Part shown: one piece after another, positions 1 to 4,991 of the stretch
How the letters are laid out: each line of letters begins with the position of its first letter
Position numbering within the stretch: the first letter of the stretch is position 1
Origin: JAGXQV01 sp041674485
GTDB lineage: Bacteria > Pseudomonadota > Gammaproteobacteria > Burkholderiales > Sulfuricellaceae
NCBI GenBank assembly: GCA_041674485.1
Contig: JBAYVP010000285.1
Coordinates: 1 to 6,952, forward strand
Direction of reading: 5' to 3'
DNA: 6,952 nt
Position numbers and translations under genes: made by a program
Notes under the pieces: generated by a model
Seen by the model: the letters and a program-made list of their open reading frames with translations, nothing else
Databases searched by the model: none
What the model was told of the DNA's origin: nothing

Positions 1-117
1 TCCGGATTGGATTGTTCCCAGCGGGATGCAATGCAAGGCGCAAATTGCGCCGCGTGGTCATTCCACGCAAGCAATTTGCAACGCGGCAGTGCGCCCGCTG
101 GGGGCAATCCAACCGGA
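1..117. repeat. Large palindromic repeat, copy A (left part may extend beyond the window)
   Basis: The stretch folds into one long hairpin. The outer arms 1-25 and 94-117 are inverted copies with only small differences. The inner part pairs around an apical stem GCGTGG (52-57) and CCACGC (63-68) with a five-base loop TCATT. The core 21-98 is nearly identical to the reverse complement of 4617-4694 (copy B). The minus-strand DUF4160 frame runs through it without a stop. No transposase is visible. It resembles REP/BIME or Rickettsia-type palindromic elements in architecture, but I do not recognise the family. Confidence 0.85.
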
Positions 118-359
118 CAATTTTCCCCGCGCAAGGCATATTCAAGTCGCGCCCATTCGGCGCGGATGGCTTCATGGTTGGCGGATATCCACGCGATGGT
201 CTGCGTGATGACCGCTATTGGCACACAGCGATTACGCACCGTGCCGTCGAGGTGGATCAACGCCTTGCCGTCCGGGTGAACCACATGCACATGCATCGGC
301 GGATGCTCGTTTCCGAACACTTTGATGAGCCAGCCATTGCCAGCGTAAATCTTTCCCAT
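1..359 (-). CDS. DUF4160-family protein, 3' end beyond the window and overrun by a palindromic repeat
   Basis: The frame opens at ATG 359 (MGKIYAGNGW) and stays open to base 1, giving at least 119 residues. Residues 1 to about 80 fit the small DUF4160 family: an N-terminal strand region, the HPPMHVHV motif at 19-26 (family form H-x-P-H-x-H-V), an acidic Asp-Gly turn, and a W-x-x-x-x-x-x helix with W57 and W69. Members are usually 80-90 residues long and often sit beside a DUF2442 gene in toxin-antitoxin-like pairs; their biochemistry is unproven. Any partner would lie left of the window. From about residue 81 the reading frame is the palindromic repeat at 1-117, so the natural C-terminus has probably been replaced or extended. 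There is no Shine-Dalgarno before the ATG, and the promoter lies right against it. Family assignment is fairly secure; whether the gene is still functional is unknown. Confidence 0.75.
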   Translation of the reverse strand, partial: MGKIYAGNGWLIKVFGNEHPPMHVHVVHPDGKALIHLDGTVRNRCVPIAVITQTIAWISANHEAIRAEWARLEYALRGENCPVGLPPAGALPRCKLLAWNDHAAQFAPCIASRWEQSNP

Positions 360-365
360 GCATGA

Positions 366-394
366 AATATAGAGAGAGCATTTCCCTATGTCAA
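366..394 (-). promoter_or_regulatory. Sigma-70 promoter of the DUF4160 gene, leaderless geometry
   Basis: Read on the minus strand there is a perfect -35 TTGACA (394-389), a 17-base spacer and a -10 TATATT (371-366). Only six bases separate the -10 from the ATG at 359, so transcription is expected to start at or within a base or two of the start codon. This matches the lack of a ribosome binding site. Confidence 0.7.
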
Positions 395-500
395 GCGGCC
401 ATGTAGAGAATGTAGAGAGCAAATAAACTGTCTGGTTTTATGATGCGCCCAAAGAACGGTTTTCTGTTCCCAGTATCAATCGACTCGAATTTGCGTGACA

Positions 501-553
501 TAGGAGCGACCTCCTGATCGCGAACTGAATTCGCGACCAGGAAGTCGCTCCTA
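501..553. repeat. REP-like palindrome 3' of clpB
   Basis: Arms 501-524 and 530-553 are inverted copies of a TAGGAGCGAC-type sequence with two differences, around a five-base loop CTGAA. The arms resemble the TAGGAGCG-beginning REP sequences common in proteobacteria. It starts 20 bases after the clpB stop, so it may stabilise or end the clpB transcript. No U-tract follows in the clpB direction, so it is not a classic intrinsic terminator. Confidence 0.7.
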
Positions 554-572
554 CGCGCTTCCGGGGGTGGAA

Positions 573-3158
573 TTACGCGCCGGCTTCGAATACGAAGCGG
601 CTCCCGCGGAAATCCACTTTGATTACATCCTTGGCGCCGAACCGTCCGGCCAGGATTTCCTTGGCCAGCGCGTTCTCCAGGTTGGCCTGGATCGCCCGTT
701 TCAGCGGTCTTGCGCCGAAGATCGGGTCGAAGCCGGCGCTGGCAAGCTCAGACAGTGCGGCGTCGCTGACGACCAGCTTCATTTCCATTTGCGCCAGACG
801 CTTGTTCAGGTATTGCAACTGAATGCGCGCGATGGATTTGATGTTGGCTTCGTCCAACGCGTGGAACACCACTACTTCATCGATGCGGTTGATGAATTCC
901 GGGCGGAAGTAGGTTTTCACCTCGCCCAACACCGCCAGTTTGATGACTTGGTAGTCGTCGCCGGTCATTTGCTGGATCATCTGGCTGCCGAGGTTGGAGG
1001 TCATCACCACTACGGTGTTCTTGAAGTCCACGGTGCGCCCCTGGCCGTCGGTCATGCGCCCGTCGTCGAGCACTTGCAGCAGCACGTTGAATACGTCGGG
1101 ATGGGCTTTTTCCACTTCATCAAGCAAGATGACGCTGTAAGGTTTGCGCCGCACCGCTTCGGTCAGGTAGCCGCCTTCTTCATAGCCGACATAGCCGGGC
1201 GGCGCGCCGATCAGGCGCGACACGGAATGTTTTTCCATGAATTCGCTCATGTCGATGCGGATCAGGTGTTCCTCGGAATCGAACAGGAAGCCGGCCAGTG
1301 TCTTGCACAGTTCGGTTTTTCCCACGCCGGTAGGCCCCAGGAACAGGAACGAGCCGTAGGGCCGGTTGGGGTCGGATAGCCCGGCGCGCGAACGACGGAT
1401 CGCGTCGGCCACCAGGCGCACCGCCTCGTCCTGGCCGATCACGCGCTCGTGCAGCTTGTTTTCCATTTGCAGCAGCTTGTCGCGTTCGCCTTCCATCATC
1501 TTGGAAACCGGGATGCCGGTTGCGCGCGACACGACTTCGGCGATTTCCTCCGCGCCGACCTGGGTGCGCAGCAGCTTGTGGGTGGTCTGGTCGGACGCCT
1601 CGCTGGTGTCGGCGTGTTTCAACTGCGCTTCGAGTTGGGGGATGCGCCCGTATTGCAGTTCCGAGACTTTCTGCCAGTCGCCCTTGCGTTTGGCGGTTTC
1701 CATTTCCACTTTGAGACGGTCGAGTTCCTCCTTGATATGCTGGCTGCCCTGCACCTGGGCTTTTTCGGCTTTCCAGACCTCTTCCAGGTCGGCGTATTCG
1801 CGCTCCAGTTTCTTGATTTCCTCCTCGATCAGAGCGAGACGTTTTTTCGAAGCCTCGTCCTTTTCCCGCTTCACCGCTTCGCGCTCGATCTTGAGCTGGA
1901 TCAGGCGGCGGTCGAGCTTGTCCATGACTTCCGGCTTGGAGTCGATTTCCATTCGGATGCGCGCCGCAGCTTCGTCGATCAGGTCAATGGCCTTGTCCGG
2001 CAGGAAGCGGTCGGTGATGTAGCGGTGCGACAATTCTGCAGCGGCGATAATCGCCGGGTCGGTGATGTCTACACCGTGGTGCAGTTCGTATTTTTCCTGA
2101 AGCCCGCGCAATATCGCGATGGTGTCCTCGACGCTAGGCTCGTCCACCAGCACTTTCTGGAAACGGCGCTCCAGTGCTGCGTCTTTTTCCACGTATTTGC
2201 GGTATTCGTCCAGCGTGGTCGCACCTATGCAATGCAGTTCGCCGCGCGCGAGCGCCGGCTTTAACATATTGCCGGCATCCATCGCCCCTTCCGCCTTGCC
2301 GGCGCCGACCATGGTGTGCAGTTCGTCGATGAACAGGATGATGCGCCCTTCGTCCTGGGCGACCTCTTTCAGCACGTTTTTCAGGCGTTCCTCGAATTCG
2401 CCGCGATATTTTGTGCCGGCCAGCAAGCCGGCCATGTCCAGCACCAACACGCGTTTGTTCTTCAGGGTTTCCGGCACCTCATTGTTGATGATGCGTTGCG
2501 CCAGCCCTTCAACGATAGCGGTCTTACCCACGCCCGGCTCACCGATCAGCACCGGGTTATTCTTGGTGCGGCGTTGCAGCACTTGAATCGCGCGGCGGAT
2601 TTCGTCGTCGCGTCCAATCACCGGGTCGAGCTTGCCGAGACGGGCGCGCTCGGTAAGATCGAGAGTGAATTTTTTCAGCGCTTCGCGCTGCCCTTCGGCT
2701 TCCTGGTTTTCCACCGATTCGCCGCCGCGCACCGCGTTGATCGCTTGTTCCAGCGCGGCGCGGTTCAGGCCGTGTTCCTTCAGCAGGCGAGCGGCTTCGC
2801 CCTTGTCGGCGGCCAGTGCCAGCAGGAACATTTCCGAGGCGATGAACTGGTCGCCGCGCTTTTGCGCCTCCTTGTCGGTGATGTTCAGCAGGTTGCCGAG
2901 GTCGCGCGAAATCGTCACTTCGCCGCCGTGCCCTTCCACTTTGGGCAGGCGCTCGATGGCTTTTTGCAGCGCAACTTTCAGCGGCGCCACGTTGACGCCG
3001 GCGCGCGCCAGCAGCGAAGACGTGCCGCCGTCGTCCTGATTGATTAACGCCGGCAACAAGTGCTGCGCCTCGATAAATTGGTTGTCCTGGCCGACCGCGA
3101 TGCTCTGGGCGTCGCTGAGCGCCTGCTGGAATTTGGTAGTCAGTTTGTCTAAGCGCAT
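573..3158 (-). CDS. clpB: ClpB (Hsp100) ATP-dependent protein disaggregase
   Basis: This is a complete 861-residue ClpB (E. coli ClpB has 857). It is a cytosolic hexameric AAA+ unfoldase that works with DnaK/DnaJ/GrpE to rescue aggregated proteins. Visible parts in order: the Clp N-domain (about 1-145); AAA-1 with Walker A GEPGVGKT (206-213), Walker B LFIDEL (D278/E279), pore-loop Y251 and arginine fingers R331/R332; the coiled-coil middle domain (about 410-525), which binds DnaK; and AAA-2 with Walker A GPTGVGKT (608-615), Walker B ILLDE (D680/E681) and pore motif GYVGY (655-659). There is no ClpP-binding IGF/L loop, as expected for ClpB. The start ATG at 3158 has AAGGA seven bases upstream. 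A GTG at codon 149 (2714) matches the position of the internal start giving the short form in E. coli. A sigma-32 promoter lies just upstream and the gene appears monocistronic. Confidence 0.98.
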   Translation of the reverse strand: MRLDKLTTKFQQALSDAQSIAVGQDNQFIEAQHLLPALINQDDGGTSSLLARAGVNVAPLKVALQKAIERLPKVEGHGGEVTISRDLGNLLNITDKEAQKRGDQFIASEMFLLALAADKGEAARLLKEHGLNRAALEQAINAVRGGESVENQEAEGQREALKKFTLDLTERARLGKLDPVIGRDDEIRRAIQVLQRRTKNNPVLIGEPGVGKTAIVEGLAQRIINNEVPETLKNKRVLVLDMAGLLAGTKYRGEFEERLKNVLKEVAQDEGRIILFIDELHTMVGAGKAEGAMDAGNMLKPALARGELHCIGATTLDEYRKYVEKDAALERRFQKVLVDEPSVEDTIAILRGLQEKYELHHGVDITDPAIIAAAELSHRYITDRFLPDKAIDLIDEAAARIRMEIDSKPEVMDKLDRRLIQLKIEREAVKREKDEASKKRLALIEEEIKKLEREYADLEEVWKAEKAQVQGSQHIKEELDRLKVEMETAKRKGDWQKVSELQYGRIPQLEAQLKHADTSEASDQTTHKLLRTQVGAEEIAEVVSRATGIPVSKMMEGERDKLLQMENKLHERVIGQDEAVRLVADAIRRSRAGLSDPNRPYGSFLFLGPTGVGKTELCKTLAGFLFDSEEHLIRIDMSEFMEKHSVSRLIGAPPGYVGYEEGGYLTEAVRRKPYSVILLDEVEKAHPDVFNVLLQVLDDGRMTDGQGRTVDFKNTVVVMTSNLGSQMIQQMTGDDYQVIKLAVLGEVKTYFRPEFINRIDEVVVFHALDEANIKSIARIQLQYLNKRLAQMEMKLVVSDAALSELASAGFDPIFGARPLKRAIQANLENALAKEILAGRFGAKDVIKVDFRGSRFVFEAGA

Positions 3159-3190
3159 GGGGCAATCCTTTTTTGATTGATCACGGTTAA

Positions 3191-3220
3191 TATAGTGGGG
3201 AAAATGAGATATATTTCAAG
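3191..3220 (-). promoter_or_regulatory. Sigma-32 heat-shock promoter of clpB
   Basis: On the minus strand, CTTGAAA (3220-3214) is followed by a 13-base spacer and CCCCACTATA (3200-3191). The sigma-32 consensus is CTTGAAA, N13-14, CCCCATNTA. Transcription should start near 3184, leaving a leader of about 26 bases that contains the AAGGA ribosome binding site. Confidence 0.9.
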
Positions 3221-3234
3221 AGTACGCTGAAAAT

Positions 3235-3317
3235 TAGAGGCTAGAGGCTAGGGGGCTGCTGGCGCTACGCGCCGGTTTTTTACTAGCCTCTAGCCTCTAG
3301 TCCCTAGCCTCTAGCCT
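3235..3317. repeat. Heptanucleotide (CTAGCCT) repeat tract with inverted arms
   Basis: The right side is five consecutive heptamers from 3283 to 3317: CTAGCCT twice, CTAGTCC, then CTAGCCT twice. The left side, 3235-3251, is the same heptad on the other strand. The 17 bases 3235-3251 are a perfect inverted copy of 3283-3299, so the tract can fold into a long stem around the GC-rich hairpin at 3261-3273. It resembles the short tandemly repeated (STRR) heptamers of cyanobacteria in form. It sits between the divergent clpB and HPt genes. Confidence 0.85.
3261..3281 (+). terminator. Intrinsic-terminator-like hairpin in the divergent spacer
   Basis: GGCGC (3261-3265), loop TAC and GCGCC (3269-3273) are followed by GG and six T (3276-3281). 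The form is a rightward Rho-independent terminator, but no rightward gene precedes it. It may be a by-product of the surrounding repeat, or it may block transcripts entering the HPt gene from the clpB side. Confidence 0.4.
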
Positions 3318-3338
3318 TAAAACACGATTTTTTCCCGC

Positions 3339-3409
3339 GAAGGGAAAGATTTGACTAAACTTCACGTCCACTACATCTTGCAGATTAAAGGGAAGGTAAT
3401 GACTAACTT
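3339..3409 (+). repeat. Duplicated translation-start region of the HPt gene
   Basis: 3339-3362 and 3387-3409 are imperfect copies. Each has AAGGGAA, a short spacer, a start codon (TTG 3351 or ATG 3399), then GACTAA and CTT. The two start codons are 48 bases apart and in frame, so either could start the same protein, adding 16 residues from the TTG. The first Shine-Dalgarno can be masked by a small hairpin, TTTCCC (3331-3336) with GGGAAA (3342-3347). Confidence 0.6.
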
Positions 3410-4505
3410 GCAGGCACTCACCCATCCACGGATAGATGACCGCGAATCTTTGGAGGAATTCAAGGACGACTTGGTGGATATGGCGCAAAAAATCGAGCAG
3501 GACATCGCCAGACTCAAACAGGCGCCGAACGATAGAAACATCGTCGCCGACTTGTTCCGCGCCTTTCACAACATCAAGGGCAATGCGGCACTGTGCAAAG
3601 TGGAATTAGGCTCCATTGTCGCCCATCCGATAGAAACCTTGCTCGGTCGCCTGCGCGATGGCGAGTTGCATTTCACCGAATTGATGGGGGAAATCATCCT
3701 GCTGACGGTGGATCGCCTGGAATTGGCCACGGAGTCGCTAGTCGCCGGCAAATCGCTGGAGAACCTGCAACTCGTCAACCTGCATGAAGGACTGGAAAAG
3801 CTCAGCCTGGTCAGGCAAACCGAACTGAACGAAACCGCAAGCCGGGTCATAAAATCGGTGACCGGGTTTCGTCCCGCCACGGAAAAAATTGCAGTCGCAA
3901 AAAAGAAGGCGGCGACCATTCGCCCCAAAGAAAGCCAGGTTGCCGACCTGCATTTTTTCCGCTCCCTGGCGCATCAGTTCGAAATCCGTTCGCCCCACTT
4001 CAAGGGACGCACCGCCCGGATACTGAGTCTGGCGCTGGAGACCAATCTGGCCGGCGACCAGCCGGTGGACCCGCTGCAACTGGAGGCGGCGGTCTACATG
4101 CACGATGTGGGCATGATGTTCCTGCCGGAATCCATCTGGCTCCACCATGTAGGGACGTTCAGCGAAGAAAGCAAGAAAGCGCTGGCGGCGCATCCCGGCT
4201 TCGGGGCGGGCATACTGGAACGCATGACGGGATGGCAGGGGGCGGCGGAAATCGTCCGGCAGCACCACGAAATGCCGAGCGGGGCGGGCTATCCCGCCGG
4301 ATTGACGCAAGCCGGGATTTGTCCCGGCGGGAATATCCTGTCTATCGTGGACGCTTTCGAGGCAGTCATGCTAAAACACAGCCACCGCGGTCGCAGTCGC
4401 TCCAAATTGCGCGCCATCGCCGAGGTCAATGCCTGCGATAACCAGTTCTCGCAGGAATGGATCATCCCCTTCAACTCCGTCGTGCGACGCATGATCGAAA
4501 GCTGA
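3399..4505 (+). CDS. HPt phosphotransfer plus degenerate HD-GYP domain protein
   Basis: The 368-residue soluble protein has no membrane segment. Residues about 15-120 form an HPt domain with the phosphoacceptor motif FHNIKGNA (His57), which takes phosphate from a two-component phosphorelay. After a basic linker (about 145-178) comes an HD-GYP domain (about 182-360), a family that normally hydrolyses cyclic di-GMP. Visible are HD (H235/D236), H265, HHE (H289/H290) and GYP (297-299), with D318 in IVDAF. Two family residues differ: the first-helix metal histidine of A-G-H-S-x-R-V is Arg204 (GRTARI), and the lysine of HDxGK is Met239 (HDVGM). Catalysis may therefore be weak or lost, leaving a binding or partner role. 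ATG 3399 has GGGAAGG just upstream and is preferred; an in-frame TTG at 3351 also has a good site. The next gene encodes an EAL protein. Confidence 0.85.
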   Translation: MTNLQALTHPRIDDRESLEEFKDDLVDMAQKIEQDIARLKQAPNDRNIVADLFRAFHNIKGNAALCKVELGSIVAHPIETLLGRLRDGELHFTELMGEIILLTVDRLELATESLVAGKSLENLQLVNLHEGLEKLSLVRQTELNETASRVIKSVTGFRPATEKIAVAKKKAATIRPKESQVADLHFFRSLAHQFEIRSPHFKGRTARILSLALETNLAGDQPVDPLQLEAAVYMHDVGMMFLPESIWLHHVGTFSEESKKALAAHPGFGAGILERMTGWQGAAEIVRQHHEMPSGAGYPAGLTQAGICPGGNILSIVDAFEAVMLKHSHRGRSRSKLRAIAEVNACDNQFSQEWIIPFNSVVRRMIES

Positions 4506-4510
4506 GGCGC

Positions 4511-4549
4511 TTGCCGTAGCTCTGCCGCGACTGCGGTGAGAAACGGCAA
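4511..4549. terminator. Hairpin just after the HPt-HD-GYP stop codon
   Basis: TTGCCGT (4511-4517) pairs with ACGGCAA (4543-4549). Inside, CTC-TG-CCGC pairs with GCGG-T-GAG around the loop GACT. It begins six bases after the stop codon at 4503-4505. Only A and no T run follows, so it is more likely a 3'-end stabilising or Rho-type structure than a classic intrinsic terminator. Confidence 0.4.
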
Positions 4550-4572
4550 AACGTCAACAAAGCCTGGGATAG

Positions 4573-4737
4573 ATATACCTTGCCTCGCCACAATTTACCG
4601 ATTTATCCACCGCCTCGCGGGCGCGCTGCCGCGTTGCAAATTGCTTGTGTGGTAGTGCCACACGGCGCAATTTGCGCCTTGCATCGCATCCCGCGAGACG
4701 CGGCTAAATCGGTAAATTGTGGCGAGGCAAGGTATAT
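4573..4737. repeat. Large palindromic repeat, copy B, with 33-bp perfect arms
   Basis: Arms 4573-4605 and 4705-4737 are exact inverted copies of 33 bases. Inside, the pairing continues with bulges to an apical stem GTGTGG (4647-4652) and CCACAC (4658-4663) around a five-base loop TAGTG. The core 4617-4694, reverse complemented, matches copy A almost base for base, but the outer arms are unrelated to those of copy A. There is no clear flanking duplication and no transposase. Confidence 0.9.
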
Positions 4738-4765
4738 GTCACAATCGAAAGATTATTTTGCGCGC

Positions 4766-4794
4766 ACCGGATAATTTCCCCCGCGCAAGGCATA
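4766..4794 (-). repeat. 29-bp repeat of the DUF4160 gene tail
   Basis: This segment matches 112-140 at 27 of 29 positions in the same orientation. At 112-140 the minus strand encodes the YALRGENCPV end of the DUF4160 protein. Here the minus strand reads YALRGGNYPVRAK and then a stop (TAA). It may be the remnant 3' end of a second DUF4160-type gene, or a repeat shared by both places. Confidence 0.55.
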
Positions 4795-4807
4795 ACATGT
4801 CAGGAGG

Positions 4808-4978
4808 CAGGGTAATTTGTTCTCAGAAATTCATGATGAAAATCAATGATGGCTAACAACCATGAAAGTCGTAGTCGTAGGGTGGATAAGCGTGGCGCAT
4901 CCACCGTGCCGACGCAAGAAAGGTGGATGCGCTACGCTTATCCACCCTACATTTTTTCTGAGAACAAATTTACCTTGG
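4808..4978. mobile_element. MITE-like element with terminal inverted repeats and 9-bp target duplication
   Basis: The 171-base element is bracketed by exact 9-base copies of GTCAGGAGG (4799-4807 and 4979-4987). Its ends are inverted repeats: GGTAATTTGTTCTCAGAAA (4811-4829) pairs with 4955-4974 with one extra base. It has no coding capacity, so it would need a transposase acting in trans. The right-hand duplication carries the AGGAGG ribosome binding site of the EAL gene, so the insertion duplicated that site and pushed the old upstream sequence 180 bases away. The outermost bases are less symmetric (CAG versus CCAA), and the IS family cannot be named from this. Confidence 0.7.
4877..4957 (+). 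repeat. GTAGGGTGG palindrome inside the MITE-like element, with a T-run
   Basis: Arms 4877-4905 and 4922-4950 are 29-base inverted copies differing at one position (a G-T pair), around a 16-base loop. This GTAGGGTGG-beginning palindrome type is widespread between proteobacterial genes. An A and six T (4952-4957) follow the stem, so on the plus strand it looks like an intrinsic terminator facing the EAL gene. Confidence 0.8.
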
Positions 4979-4981
4979 GTC

Positions 4982-4987
4982 AGGAGG
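4982..4987 (+). promoter_or_regulatory. Ribosome binding site of the EAL-CZB gene
   Basis: AGGAGG lies four bases before ATG 4992 and fixes that start. It is inside the right copy of the 9-base duplication; the orphan left copy lies at 4802-4807 with no start codon at usable distance (the nearest ATG is 4832). Confidence 0.85.
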
Positions 4988-4991
4988 GTAG

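Noticed and set aside
7..365. Plus-strand open frames at 7-279 and 12-365
   Set aside because: They lie opposite the DUF4160 gene and within hairpin copy A; only the minus-strand frame shows family motifs and a promoter.
567..3047. Several long plus-strand open frames opposite clpB (567-1379, 1449-2264, 2316-3047 and others)
   Set aside because: They are antisense to an unmistakable full-length clpB, have low-complexity His/Phe/Gln- or Arg/Ser-rich translations, and lack ribosome sites or recognisable domains.
3283..3317. Regular repeats considered as a CRISPR array
   Set aside because: The units are contiguous heptamers without spacers and there are no cas genes.
3351..3379. Possible sigma-70 promoter for the HPt gene (TTGACT, 17 bases, CATCTT)
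   Set aside because: The -10 matches only three of six consensus bases, and the -35 coincides with the duplicated start codon region, so the match is better explained by the duplication.
3566..4310. Minus-strand frames opposite the HPt-HD-GYP gene
   Set aside because: They are shadows of a gene with clear HPt and HD-GYP motifs and have no family resemblance of their own.
4573..4737. Copy B considered as a MITE with target duplication
   Set aside because: The bases flanking the 33-base arms (GGGATAG and GTCACAA) do not form a direct repeat, and copy A does not share the arms.
4580..4774. 64-residue plus-strand frame within the repeat region
   Set aside because: It is almost wholly the translation of palindrome copy B; no ribosome site or domain supports it.
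4770..4775. GATAAT as a -10 box of the former EAL promoter
   Set aside because: No acceptable -35 lies 16-18 bases upstream, and the same bases belong to the 29-bp repeat shared with the DUF4160 tail.
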